64,000 nt of DNA from Streptomyces sp. NBC_00353 (GCF_036108815.1 NZ_CP107985.1:8181501-8245500); one strand, 5' to 3'. Counted from the stretch's first letter, positions 1 through 8,200 are shown. The notes: a model not told the origin generated them from the letters alone. Program-made: numbers and translations.

Positions 1-21
1 TAAGGAGGAGGAACCGCTCTG

Positions 22-96
22 ATGTGCCCAACTTCGGTGGGATACGAAAATGGGCCCCTCCGGGGATGCTCGCGCACCACTGGACTGATGGGGTGA
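22..96 (+). CDS. 24-codon upstream ORF
   Basis: A strong Shine-Dalgarno sequence (AAGGAGG at the very start of the window) precedes an ATG that opens a 24-codon frame. It ends with TGA five bases before the GTG I chose for the ClpN gene. The peptide starts MCPTSVGYENG and resembles nothing I know. Its codons lack the usual G/C third-position bias, so it may act by being translated (coupling) rather than as a product. The alternative is that the SD serves a GTG at 24 that is in frame with the ClpN gene and adds 26 residues. Confidence 0.4.
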   Translation: MCPTSVGYENGPLRGCSRTTGLMG

Positions 97-101
97 GAGG
101 T

Positions 102-632
102 GTGCAAAACCGGACGCTGCGGATCCCTCAGCAGCCCGCATCGAACCGTGCTGAGCTCGACGCCATCCTCACTGCGGAGCTGGCTTCGGTGGTGACAGGC
201 GCGCGCAGGCGCGCACTGCGTGACGGCGACCGGGAGATCGACACGGCCCATCTGCTGCACTCCCTCATCGAGTCGGACCCGCAGGTCCGTGCGGCCTTCG
301 ACGGTGGGCCGCAGCTCGCCAAGGTGCTCGGCTACCTCGTGCAGCGCTCCATCGGTTACGGGCTCCGCTGGCAGGGCGCCGTGGAGGACTCCGGTGCGCT
401 GCCCATGGTTCCGGAGACGGGGGTGGACGGCTGGTCGCCGTCGGCCGTCTCGGCGATGGAGGGTGCGCGCGGGCGGGCGGAACTGCGCGGTGACCCGCGG
501 GCCGGGGGTCTTGATCTGCTCGCCGCGCTGGCGGCGGACCAGGAGTGCCGAGCCGTCGAGGTGCTGGAACGCGCCGGTGTCGACGCGGCGCTGCTCGCGG
601 ACCGGATCGCGAAGGCCTCCCGGCAGAGCTGA
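102..632 (+). CDS. Clp N-terminal (ClpN/R) domain protein
   Basis: A 176-residue protein made only of the Clp amino-terminal double repeat. Repeat one spans about residues 15-75 (TAHLLHSLIESDPQVRAAF) and repeat two about 112-172 (LDLLAALAADQECRAVEVL). No AAA+ ATPase module follows, so it cannot unfold substrates itself. Stand-alone ClpN proteins are common in actinomycetes and may act as adaptors or substrate-binding factors for ClpC; that role is inferred from the family. The start is uncertain: GTG 102 gives the conserved-looking beginning VQNRTLRIPQQP, while GTG 93 and GTG 24 are in frame upstream. The gene lies just behind a small upstream ORF. Confidence 0.72.
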   Translation: MQNRTLRIPQQPASNRAELDAILTAELASVVTGARRRALRDGDREIDTAHLLHSLIESDPQVRAAFDGGPQLAKVLGYLVQRSIGYGLRWQGAVEDSGALPMVPETGVDGWSPSAVSAMEGARGRAELRGDPRAGGLDLLAALAADQECRAVEVLERAGVDAALLADRIAKASRQS

Positions 633-713
633 CGGCGGGGGCGTGATCCGTATGACGTGCATGACAGTGGTGACCATGGTGACGGTCCTGACGGCAGCTG
701 TCATGATGTCCCG

Positions 714-1769
714 ATGCACGCGTCTCAGGGGAGGAGCGCCGGCCTGGGACTAGCCCTGGCCTCGGCGTTCGCATTCGGTGGTTCAGGGGTGGCGGCCAAG
801 CCGCTGATCGAGGCGGGGCTCGACCCGCTGCATGTGGTGTGGCTACGGGTGGCCGGCGCCGCTCTCGTCATGCTGCCCGTGGCCTGGCGCCACCGGGATC
901 TCGTACGCAGTCGGCCGGTGCTGCTGCTGGGCTTCGGACTGCTCGCCGTCGCGGGCGTCCAGGCCTGCTACTTCGCCGCGATCTCCCGTATCCCGGTCGG
1001 CGTGGCGCTGCTGGTCGAGTACCTGGCGCCCGCGCTCGTCCTCGGCTGGGTCCGGTTCGTCCAGCGTCGTCCGGTCACCCGGGCCGCCGCGGTCGGCGTC
1101 GTCCTCGCGGTCGGGGGCCTCGCCTGTGTGGTCGAGGTGTGGTCCGGGCTGAGCTTCGACGCCGTCGGGCTGCTGCTCGCCCTCGGCGCCGCGTGCTGCC
1201 AGGTCGGCTACTTCGTCCTCTCCGACCAGGGGAGTCAGGACAGTGCGGCGGGCGCGGAGCCTCCGCATCCGGTGGGCGTCATCGCCTACGGACTGCTGAT
1301 CGGCGCGGTCGTCCTCACCGTGATCGCACGGCCCTGGGGCATGGACTGGTCCCTGCTCGGCGGCAGCGCGGCCATGAACGGGACGGATGTGCCCGCGTGG
1401 CTGCTGCTCGTCTGGATCGTGCTGCTCGCCACCGTGATCGCCTACGTCACCGGTGTGATCTCGGTGCGGCTGCTCTCCCCGGCAGTGGCCGGTGTCGTCG
1501 CCTGTCTGGAGGCGGTCATCGCGACCGTGCTCGCCTGGGTCCTGCTCGGCGAACATCTTTCCGCGCCCCAGCTCATCGGTGGTTCCTTGGTGTTGACAGG
1601 GGCGTTCATCGCCCAGTCGTCGACGCCGAAGGCGCCTTCCGGGCCCGTGGCATCGGGGCCGGGTGAGGCGCGGGGCCAAGGGGAGTACGAGGACCGCGGT
1701 GTGGCGCGGAGTGGGGGCCGTGCGGCGGCGGCCGAGGGGGAGTTGTCCGCCGAGCGTGCCGCCACGTAA
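714..1769 (+). CDS. EamA/DMT-family transporter
   Basis: A 351-residue integral membrane protein with about ten hydrophobic helices arranged as two EamA repeats (about residues 5-145 and 155-290), followed by a polar Gly/Glu/Ala-rich cytoplasmic tail of about 60 residues. The family exports small metabolites such as amino acids and their analogues; the substrate here cannot be read from sequence. ATG 714 (MHASQGRSAGLG) is preferred because it leads straight into the first helix, although an in-frame GTG 657 exists and neither has a clear RBS. A second, distinct EamA gene follows on the same strand after about 160 bases. Confidence 0.85.
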   Translation: MHASQGRSAGLGLALASAFAFGGSGVAAKPLIEAGLDPLHVVWLRVAGAALVMLPVAWRHRDLVRSRPVLLLGFGLLAVAGVQACYFAAISRIPVGVALLVEYLAPALVLGWVRFVQRRPVTRAAAVGVVLAVGGLACVVEVWSGLSFDAVGLLLALGAACCQVGYFVLSDQGSQDSAAGAEPPHPVGVIAYGLLIGAVVLTVIARPWGMDWSLLGGSAAMNGTDVPAWLLLVWIVLLATVIAYVTGVISVRLLSPAVAGVVACLEAVIATVLAWVLLGEHLSAPQLIGGSLVLTGAFIAQSSTPKAPSGPVASGPGEARGQGEYEDRGVARSGGRAAAAEGELSAERAAT

Positions 1770-1928
1770 TGTGCCGATCATGCACTCGACCGTACTTCCG
1801 CCGCCTGTCGCCTAGCGCGGGCGGACACTCCTGACGAAGACCGGGCTCGGGCAGTCCCCGAGCAGATCGTCGCTGCCCGCGTGCGGAGCCGAGCGATCAT
1901 CGTCCTGTCTTTTTTGTGGAGAAGTCAC

Positions 1929-2885
1929 GTGTCGAATCCTGCTGCCGACCTGCCCGTCGGGCGGAGCCTGTTCTATCTGATCGTTGCCGGAGTGGCCTGG
2001 GGTACCGCGGGGGCTGCCGCTTCGCTGATCTTCCGGGTCAGCGACCTCGGCCCTCTCGCCCTCTCGTTCTGGCGTTGCGCAGGCGGCCTGGTGCTGCTCC
2101 TTGCCGCGCTCGTCCTGCGGCCCCGGCGCTCCCTCGCCCCCGCCGAGCCGCGGCGGCGCCGGCTGCTGCGCATCCTCGGGACCGGTGTCGGCCTCACCGT
2201 GTTCCAGAGCGCGTACTTCGCGGCCGTGGAGGCGACCGGCCTCGCGGTCGGGACCGTGGTCACGCTGGGCGCTGGGCCGGTGCTCATCGCGGTCGGTGCG
2301 CGACTGACCATGGGGGAGCGGCTGGGCGGCGGCGGACTTGCCGCAGTGGTGGGCGCGCTCGCCGGGCTCGCCGTGCTGGTGCTCGGCGGTGACGGCGGTA
2401 CGGTGCGGCCCGCCGGGGTCGCGCTGGCGCTGCTCTCCGCTGCTGGTTACGCCGCCATCACCCTGCTGACCCGGTGGCTCGGCCGCGACGGCGGTGGCTC
2501 CGACGCGCTCGCCACCAGTGCCTGGGCGTTCGGGATCGGGGCACTCGGGCTGCTGCCGATGGCGGCAGCCGAAGGGCTCGTGCCGCACACCGCGGACGCC
2601 GCCCAGGTGGTGTGGCTGCTGGTGTACGTGGCAGCTGTCCCGACCGCGCTCGCCTACGCGCTCTATTTCGCGGGCGCGGCGGTGGTGCGGGCCGCGACCG
2701 TGTCCGTGATCATGCTACTCGAACCGGTGAGCGCCGCGGTGATCGCCGTTGCCGTGCTCCGTGAGCAGCTCACCGCGGCCACGGTCGTCGGCACACTGCT
2801 GCTGCTCACAGCGGTGGCGGGGCTCGCCGTTGCCGAGACGCGCAGTGCGTCGAACGCCCGCCGCCGGGCGGCCGTTCCGGTCTGA
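1929..2885 (+). CDS. EamA/DMT-family transporter
   Basis: A 318-residue ten-helix exporter with two EamA repeats, lacking the long tail of its upstream neighbour. GTG 1929 is supported by a GGAGAA ribosome-binding site; the longer frame from 1881 starts inside the untranslated leader. Conserved features include the small-residue-rich first helix (GVAWGTAGAAASLIFR) and the LLEPVSAAVIAV segment typical of the last repeat. Two adjacent EamA genes with different sequences suggest related but distinct export roles rather than a recent duplication. Substrate unknown. A long perfect inverted repeat follows the stop codon. Confidence 0.87.
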   Translation: MSNPAADLPVGRSLFYLIVAGVAWGTAGAAASLIFRVSDLGPLALSFWRCAGGLVLLLAALVLRPRRSLAPAEPRRRRLLRILGTGVGLTVFQSAYFAAVEATGLAVGTVVTLGAGPVLIAVGARLTMGERLGGGGLAAVVGALAGLAVLVLGGDGGTVRPAGVALALLSAAGYAAITLLTRWLGRDGGGSDALATSAWAFGIGALGLLPMAAAEGLVPHTADAAQVVWLLVYVAAVPTALAYALYFAGAAVVRAATVSVIMLLEPVSAAVIAVAVLREQLTAATVVGTLLLLTAVAGLAVAETRSASNARRRAAVPV

Positions 2886-2937
2886 CGCCGGCCGCCTGAC
2901 CGCGGACCCGCCGTCCGGCCGTCCGCGCGTTCGGTCG

Positions 2938-2984
2938 TCCGGGAGTGCGGGCCCACCCCCTCGTAGCGGGCCCGCACTCCCGGA
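2938..2984. terminator. Bidirectional terminator
   Basis: A perfect 17-bp inverted repeat (2938-2954 and 2968-2984, arm core GGGAGTGCGGGCCC) with a 13-base loop. It lies between the convergent EamA gene and the PPOX gene, so it can end transcription from both sides. Confidence 0.85.
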
Positions 2985-2990
2985 AGGCGG

Positions 2991-3686
2991 TCAGAGAACA
3001 GTCAGATAGTCGGGCACCGCGATGGCTGGATCGAGATCGTCCGACGGCTGCGGCGCACGGTAGCCGCGGGCCAGCGGCACGACGCCCGCCCAGTGCGGCA
3101 GTGCCAGATCGTCCGGATCGTCGTTCGGGCCGCCGGTCCGCACCTTCGCGGAGACCTCGTCGAGATCGAGCCGGATCACGGCCGTCGCGGCGAGCTCCTT
3201 CTCGTTGGCCGGACGGGAGTCGGCGGTCCTGCCCGGAACGACATGGTCGACGATCGCGTCGAGCGCGGTGCGCCGCTCCTGCGGGTCGGTGACCGTACGG
3301 GCGACGCCATGGACCACCACGGAGCGGTAGTTGATCGAGTGATGGAAGGCGGAGCGGGCCAGCACAAGACCGTCGACATGCGTCACCGTGAGACAGACGG
3401 GCAGCCCGGGGTCCGCCTGGCCGGCCGCCCGGAGCGGTCGGGAGCCGGTCGAACCGTGTACGTACAGCCGCTCACCGATCCGGCCGAACAGCGTCGGCAG
3501 GACGACCGGTGCTCCGTCGCGTACGAAGCCGAGATGGCAGAGATATGCCTCGTCGAGTATCGAATGGACCAGCTCCCGGTCGTACGAGGCGCGCTCCCGG
3601 GAACGGGTCGGGACGGTCCGCTCGGTCGGTTCGTACGGGGCTGCTGCCTCCGGGCCCGTGGTCTGCGGCGATGCGGTGTCCGGCAT
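2991..3686 (-). CDS. Pyridoxamine 5'-phosphate oxidase-like FMN-binding protein
   Basis: A 231-residue protein with an FMN-binding split-barrel core of about residues 30-180 (LCHLGFVRDGAPVVLPTLFG, then VHGVARTVTDPQER). The family reduces or oxidises small molecules with FMN or F420, or acts in vitamin B6 metabolism. The gene faces a MocR-type (GntR plus aminotransferase) regulator gene across a 34-bp gap, the classic arrangement for B6-linked control, but that regulator is broken here. A 12-bp palindrome lies in the gap. The start at 3686 is the first ATG after it. Whether the protein makes PLP or is a nitroimidazole-reductase-like PPOX cannot be told from sequence alone. Confidence 0.82.
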   Translation of the reverse strand: MPDTASPQTTGPEAAAPYEPTERTVPTRSRERASYDRELVHSILDEAYLCHLGFVRDGAPVVLPTLFGRIGERLYVHGSTGSRPLRAAGQADPGLPVCLTVTHVDGLVLARSAFHHSINYRSVVVHGVARTVTDPQERRTALDAIVDHVVPGRTADSRPANEKELAATAVIRLDLDEVSAKVRTGGPNDDPDDLALPHWAGVVPLARGYRAPQPSDDLDPAIAVPDYLTVL

Positions 3687-3697
3687 TGCGACTCCAT

Positions 3698-3709
3698 TGC
3701 ACTAGTGCA
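3698..3709. promoter_or_regulatory. 12-bp palindrome in the PPOX/mocR divergent promoter
   Basis: TGCACTAGTGCA is a perfect palindrome centred between the two divergent starts. A CATAAC -10-like element lies about seven bases before GTG 3721, so the mocR message may have been leaderless. It is a plausible operator for the now defective MocR protein; inference only. Confidence 0.4.
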
Positions 3710-3720
3710 TAACTCTGTTT

Positions 3721-4302
3721 GTGCTAGAAGGCTATCGGATCGTCGGGCGACGTGCATCGGAAATTGCTGCGAGTCTGGAGGGTGCGGTCGGGGCGGGTGA
3801 GCTCGCGACAGGGCAAGTGCTACCGCCCATGAAGGAGTTGGCGGCCCGTCTGGAGGTCAATCCCGATACGGTGGCGGCCGCCTCCGCCCCCTGCGCGAGC
3901 GCGGGGTGATCGAGACGGCCGGGCGGAGGGGGAGCCGGGTGCGCCTGCGCCCCGCCAGTACGGTGCGCGGCTCGCTCGGGGTCGAGGCGCCGCCCGGCGT
4001 GCGGGATCTGGGGGAGGGCAACCCGGACCCGGCGTTGCTGCCGCCGCTGGACGGGGCGTTCGCAGCGGCGGCGCGCGTACGCGAATCGGCCAGGAATGTA
4101 CGGGGAGGCACCCGTGGATCCGGACTTCGAGGCTCTGGTGCGTGCCGCTCTCGACGCCGACGGTGTGCCGGCCGGGCCCGTGGCCGTCGCGTCCGGATCC
4201 CTGGACGCGATCGAGCGGGTGCTGGTCGCCCACCTCAAGCCCGGTGACGCGGTCGCCGTCGAGGATCCCGCGCGACGCACCGCACCTGACGCCGCGCACT
4301 GA
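3721..4302 (+). pseudogene. Decayed MocR/GntR-aminotransferase regulator
   Basis: Three consecutive reading frames together match a MocR-type regulator. Frame one (from 3721) gives the winged-helix part ending LEVNPDTVAAA. A one-base loss near 3880 shifts to RPLRERGVIETAGRRGS, and a second shift near 4090 restores YGEAPVDPDFEALVRAALD and GSLDAIERVLVAHLKPGD. Homology stops at VAVEDPA, about 190 residues in; the family is normally about 450-480 residues, so most of the aminotransferase domain is missing. After 4302 comes only half of a terminator. The gene cannot make a working regulator. Its divergent PPOX partner remains intact and may be deregulated. Confidence 0.85.
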
Positions 4303-4312
4303 TGATCCACCA

Positions 4313-4330
4313 GGGATTACGGGGCAGCCC
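4313..4330. other. Orphan right arm of a terminator
   Basis: GGGATTACGGGGCAGCCC is identical over 18 bases to the right arm of the complete hairpin at 45663-45708, but no matching left arm lies upstream here. The deletion that truncated the MocR gene probably removed the left arm too. Confidence 0.7.
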
Positions 4331-5362
4331 TCAGGGGCGTGGTGCGGGCTTGGGCGTACGGGCCCTGCTCTGGGTGAGGGCGGCTCCTGCCAGGACGATC
4401 AGTGCGCCGACCGGGGTGTTCCAGCTCAGCTGCTCGCCGAGCACGGCGACCCCGGCCGCGGTGGCGATGACCGGAATGAAGTACGTGACCATCTGCGCGG
4501 TCGTCGGGCCGACCTCCTCGACCAGCCCGTACTGCAGCAGCACCGCAAGTCCCGTACCGAGCGCCCCCAGGGCGAGGACGGCGAGCGTCGGCAGCAGTGG
4601 GAAGCCGTCGGGCGCCGATGTGAACAGCGGGGTGACCAGCGCGATCTGCACCGTGCCGAGGAAGAGCTGGCTGCCGGTCAGGGCAAGGGTGGACGAGCCG
4701 CTGCCCGCCAGTGTCCGGCGGACGTAGATCCAGCCGATCGGATAGCTGAGGGAGGCGAGGAGCGCCATCGCCGTGCCGCTGAAGTCCAGTCCGGAGAAGC
4801 CCTGCCAGGCGCCCAGCACGGTCAGCACGCCGAGGAAGCCGAGACCGAGGCCGGCGACGCGGCGACGGGTCGGCCGGTCCTCGGAGAGCGCTACGAGCGA
4901 CAGCGCCATGCCCCACAGCGGCGAGGTGGCGTTGCAGATGCCGGCCAGCGTCGACGGGATGGTCAGTTCGGAGTAGGCGAAGAGCGAGAACGGCAGTGCG
5001 TTGAGGAAGAACGCCGCCACGGCGAGATGACCCCAGGTGCGGGCGGTGCGGGGCAGCCGCTCGCGGCGCACCACCATGGCGACGGCGAGCACCGCCGTAC
5101 CCGAGAGCAGGCGGCCGAGGGTGACCTGGAACGGGGCGTACCCCTCGGTGCCGACCTTGATCAGGAGAAAGCTGAAGCCCCAGATGAGTGAGAGCGCCCC
5201 GAAGCGGATCCGCCAGTCCAGTGCGGGGCGGCGGGCGGAGGTGGCCGCAGGAGCGGAGACCGGGGTGGCGGCCGCAGGGGTGGTTGTCAAGGCCGGGGCG
5301 GGTGGCACGGTGGCAGTGCTCGGCACGGGATCGGCATTGGTGGTCACGGCAGCGGCGGTCAT
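4331..5362 (-). CDS. EamA/DMT-family transporter
   Basis: A 343-residue exporter with an unusual low-complexity N-terminal extension of about 50 residues rich in Thr, Ala and Pro, then ten membrane helices in two EamA repeats (SLIWGFSFLLIKVGTEGYAP; later GALGTGLAVLLQYGLVEEVG). ATG 5362 is chosen over the longer frame from 5398, which would run into the promoter. It is transcribed divergently from a LysR gene 74 bp away, so LysR control of export is likely; the substrate is unknown. Its 3' end directly abuts the orphan terminator arm. Confidence 0.87.
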   Translation of the reverse strand: MTAAAVTTNADPVPSTATVPPAPALTTTPAAATPVSAPAATSARRPALDWRIRFGALSLIWGFSFLLIKVGTEGYAPFQVTLGRLLSGTAVLAVAMVVRRERLPRTARTWGHLAVAAFFLNALPFSLFAYSELTIPSTLAGICNATSPLWGMALSLVALSEDRPTRRRVAGLGLGFLGVLTVLGAWQGFSGLDFSGTAMALLASLSYPIGWIYVRRTLAGSGSSTLALTGSQLFLGTVQIALVTPLFTSAPDGFPLLPTLAVLALGALGTGLAVLLQYGLVEEVGPTTAQMVTYFIPVIATAAGVAVLGEQLSWNTPVGALIVLAGAALTQSRARTPKPAPRP

Positions 5363-5436
5363 GACAGCAACAATGACGAATTCAACCGCGTAGGACAAGT
5401 GAGACTTTGTGCGAGCATTCGCGTAGCATTGCTTAC
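5363..5436. promoter_or_regulatory. Divergent EamA/LysR promoter region
   Basis: A 74-bp spacer between divergent starts, more A/T-rich than its surroundings, with a near-repeated AGCATTCGCGTAGCATTGC stretch at about 5412-5430. It is the expected place for LysR binding and promoter overlap; no footprint can be proven from sequence. Confidence 0.45.
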
Positions 5437-6366
5437 ATGTTGAACTTGGAGCGCTTGCGGACCCTGGACGCCCTCGCCCGGTTCGGTTCGGTCAGTGGCG
5501 CGGCCGATGACCTGCATGTCACCACGTCAGCGGTCTCCCAGCAGCTGGCGAAGCTGGAACGCGAGGTGGGGCAGCAGCTCCTCGCCAAGAACGGCCGCGG
5601 GGTCCGGCTCACCGACGCGGGAAGGCTGCTCGCCGACCATGCCGCGAAGATCCTGTCCCAGGTGGAACTGGCCCAGTCCGACATCGAGGCCCAGCGCGGC
5701 GAGGTGGTGGGTGAGGTCCGACTGGCGGCCTTTCCGACCGCGGCACGCGGACTGTTCCCCGCGACGCTTGCCTCACTGCGCGCGGACCACCCCGAACTGA
5801 GGGTACGCACAGCGGAATTGGAACCCGAGGCCGGAATCCGTGCCGTGCTGCGGGGAGATTTCGACCTGGCGGTGGTGCTCGACTGGAGCAACAAGAGGCT
5901 GCCGGTTCCTGGCGGTCTCACCATGGCCGAACTGCTCGACGACGCGCCGGACATAGCGATGCCCGCCGACCACCCGCTCGCGGGCCGGGCGGAGATCGAT
6001 CTGGAGGACTTCGCCGACGACGACTGGATCTCCTGGCCGGAGGGCGAGTTCTGCCACGACTGGCTGATGTTCACTCTGCGTTCGAAGGGAATCGAACCGC
6101 GCATCGCCCATCTCGCGGGCGAGCACCACACCCAGCTCGCGCTGATCGCCGCCGGGGTGGGCGTCTGTGTGGCGCCCCGGCTGGGCCGGGGTGTGGTGCC
6201 GGACGGGGTACGGCTCGTGCCCGTGCGGCAGAAGATGCGGCGCCATGTGCACGCCGTGTGGCGGACGGACGCGGACCGCCGCCCGTCGATCAGGGCAGCA
6301 GTCATGGCGCTGCGGGCGGCGGGCCGGGATCTGGACGCACCGCTGAACGGCGACGGCGGGGACTGA
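5437..6366 (+). CDS. LysR-family transcriptional regulator
   Basis: A 309-residue regulator. Residues about 3-62 form the LysR winged helix-turn-helix (FGSVSGAADDLHVTTSAVSQ), followed by a linker helix and a periplasmic-binding-like effector domain to about 295. ATG 5437 (MLNLERLRTLDALARFGS) matches the usual family start. The gene is head-to-head with an EamA exporter, a common ArgP-like or LysE-like control layout in which the regulator senses the exported metabolite. Effector and direction of control are inferred. Confidence 0.9.
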   Translation: MLNLERLRTLDALARFGSVSGAADDLHVTTSAVSQQLAKLEREVGQQLLAKNGRGVRLTDAGRLLADHAAKILSQVELAQSDIEAQRGEVVGEVRLAAFPTAARGLFPATLASLRADHPELRVRTAELEPEAGIRAVLRGDFDLAVVLDWSNKRLPVPGGLTMAELLDDAPDIAMPADHPLAGRAEIDLEDFADDDWISWPEGEFCHDWLMFTLRSKGIEPRIAHLAGEHHTQLALIAAGVGVCVAPRLGRGVVPDGVRLVPVRQKMRRHVHAVWRTDADRRPSIRAAVMALRAAGRDLDAPLNGDGGD

Positions 6367-6423
6367 TCCGGGTGGGACGCACCGCGCCCACGTCAGGGAG
6401 ACGGGGGCGCAGTGGCCGGCACC

Positions 6424-6894
6424 TCAGCTCAGGTCAGCCAGCTTCCGGAAGTCCCACGACGTGACCGTCTGCGGAGTGAGCCGCAGCCACGCGTGTCGTC
6501 CGTCGTGCGGCATGACGTCCATTCCGAAGTACTTCGCCGCGAACAACCTCTCCGGCCCGACCAATTCGGGGCAGTCCTCGCCCGTGCGCGGGGCCTCGCC
6601 GACGAAGACCGCCTCGCCGGACAGCTCGACGCCGCGCAGCTCACCGTATTCGGCGCCGTCGTCGACGACCACGGCCATCCTCGGGTCGTGGCGCAGCTGG
6701 GACGAGCGCAGGCTCCGGGTGATCGAGTACAGCCACAGCGACGCACCGTCCCAGACGAACCAGAGTGCGCCGATGTGCGGGCGGCCGTCCGCGGAGACGG
6801 TGGCGACCCGGCAGGTGCGCTGCTCCGCGAGATAGGTGTCGCGTTCTGCCTCCGTCATCATGATCCGACGGCCCCGTCGCTGGATGACGGTCAT
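6424..6894 (-). CDS. PPOX-class FMN/F420-binding protein
   Basis: A 156-residue split-barrel protein, with DTYLAEQRTCRVATVSADGR at about residues 17-36 and GALWFVWDGASLWLYS after it. This is the short PPOX class that often uses F420 in actinomycetes to reduce small substrates. GGAGG eight bases upstream supports ATG 6894. It is unrelated in context to the PPOX protein at 2991: it converges on the LysR gene and stands divergent from an isochorismatase-fold gene. Cofactor and substrate are not determined. Confidence 0.83.
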   Translation of the reverse strand: MTVIQRRGRRIMMTEAERDTYLAEQRTCRVATVSADGRPHIGALWFVWDGASLWLYSITRSLRSSQLRHDPRMAVVVDDGAEYGELRGVELSGEAVFVGEAPRTGEDCPELVGPERLFAAKYFGMDVMPHDGRHAWLRLTPQTVTSWDFRKLADLS

Positions 6895-6915
6895 GGGACG
6901 CCTCCTTCAGCTGGC

Positions 6916-6928
6916 TGACCATGTGTCA
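6916..6928. promoter_or_regulatory. Small palindrome TGACC-ATG-TGTCA
   Basis: A short inverted repeat, part of a wider CTGAC/GTCAG repeat at 6915-6929, lies about 20-30 bases upstream of the PPOX start and in the divergent spacer. It is a possible operator, with no independent support. Confidence 0.25.
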
Positions 6929-7030
6929 GAAATCATGGAGCCTCTTCCCTCCTGGCGCAATGGCCGTTAGCCTCGCGCGCCCGGTCCGTCAGGAGAGGTC
7001 CGTCACCTCGAATTACCGAGAGGGGCAGCC

Positions 7031-7684
7031 GTGCCGCCCAGGGAACAGCTTGCCGAGCAGCTCGATCCTGCCACCACCGTCCTGCTGACGGTCGAGTGCC
7101 AGCAGGGTGTCGTGGGCCCGGACAGCGCACTGCCCGAACTCGCCGAGGAAGTCCTGACCTCCGGCGTCCTGCACAACATCGCCCGATTGGTCGCCGCCGC
7201 CCACGAGGCCGGAGTCCAGGTGCTGCACGCGGTCGCCGAACGACGCCCCGACGGGCGCGGCGCCAACCGCAACGCCCGCCTCTTCCGGGCCGCCGGCCGA
7301 CTGCCCGTACAACAGCACTCCGGAACCACGGCGGTCAGGATCGCCGCACCCATCGAGGTGGCGGACGAGGACATCGTCGTACGCCGACTCCACGGCCTGT
7401 CACCCATCGCCGGCACGGACGTGGACGCCCTGCTGCGCAATCTCGGGTGCCGCACGCTCGTCGTCGTCGGGGTCTCCGCCAACGTCGCCATCCCCAATGC
7501 TGTCTTCGACGCGGTGAATCTCGGCTACACGGCGGTCGTGCCGTCCGATGCCATCGCGGGGGTGCCATCCGACTACACCCCCGCGATGATCCGCAACACG
7601 CTCGCGCTCGTTGCCACCGTCACCACCACGCGGGAGGTGCTGGGCTGCTGGCAGAGCCCCCGAAGGGCTACGACGCGAGCATGA
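7031..7684 (+). CDS. Isochorismatase-fold hydrolase with altered catalytic residues
   Basis: A 217-residue isochorismatase/cysteine-hydrolase-fold protein; start GTG 7031 has a GAGAGGGG ribosome-binding site. The fold is clear (TVLLTVECQQGVVGP; LGCRTLVVVGVSANVAI), but the canonical Asp-Lys-Cys triad is not: Glu22 occupies the usual Asp position, Arg118/119 the Lys position and Ala153 the nucleophilic Cys position. Isochorismatases proper lack the Cys too, but they keep the Asp. It may therefore be non-catalytic or use other chemistry. It ends tail-to-tail with, and overlaps by 17 bases, the Rieske gene. Confidence 0.8.
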   Translation: MPPREQLAEQLDPATTVLLTVECQQGVVGPDSALPELAEEVLTSGVLHNIARLVAAAHEAGVQVLHAVAERRPDGRGANRNARLFRAAGRLPVQQHSGTTAVRIAAPIEVADEDIVVRRLHGLSPIAGTDVDALLRNLGCRTLVVVGVSANVAIPNAVFDAVNLGYTAVVPSDAIAGVPSDYTPAMIRNTLALVATVTTTREVLGCWQSPRRATTRA

Positions 7685-8135
7685 TCGAGTCGCCCTCGAC
7701 CGTGATCGTCGCGGCGGGCAGTGGCTCGGTGGCGGGGCCGCCCGACACATCGCCCGTCGCCGCGTCGAACTTGCTGCCGTGGCAGGGGCAGTTGATGGTG
7801 CCGTCCGAGACGCTCGTCACCGCGCATCCCCTATGGGTGCACTTCGACGAGAACGCCTTGAACTCCCCGGACTTCGGCTGCGTCACCACAACACCCTCGT
7901 CGGCGAAGATCTTCCCGCCGCCCTCCGGGATGTCCGCGGTCTTCGCGAGAAGGTTCCCGCCCTTGCCGGTCGGGCCATCGCCGGTCGCACCCTTGGCCGG
8001 CTCGACGGTATTCGAGCCGCCCGAGTCCTTCGAGCTTCCGCACGCGGTGAGTACGGCTGCCACCCCGGCTGCACCGACGCCTGCGACAACGGTGCGACGC
8101 CCGAGACGGACCTCGTGCTCCTGCGATGCGTTCAT
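7668..8135 (-). CDS. Tat-exported Rieske [2Fe-2S] lipoprotein
   Basis: A 155-residue protein. The N-terminus has a twin-arginine motif (LGRRTVVAG), a hydrophobic stretch and a lipobox (VLTACGSS), predicting folded export and lipid anchoring outside the membrane. The C-terminal half carries both cluster motifs, CTHRGC and CPCHGS, giving two Cys and two His ligands. ATG 8135 is chosen over two upstream ATGs because GGAAGGGAAAG precedes it. A single-electron carrier role at the cell surface is likely; the redox partner is unknown. It follows the S9 peptidase gene by 65 bases on the same strand. Confidence 0.9.
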   Translation of the reverse strand: MNASQEHEVRLGRRTVVAGVGAAGVAAVLTACGSSKDSGGSNTVEPAKGATGDGPTGKGGNLLAKTADIPEGGGKIFADEGVVVTQPKSGEFKAFSSKCTHRGCAVTSVSDGTINCPCHGSKFDAATGDVSGGPATEPLPAATITVEGDSIMLAS

Positions 8136-8200
8136 GCTGGCTTTCCCTTCCGCGGTGTTCATGACTTCGACCAGGGGTACGCGCCGCCGGGCCCGCATGT

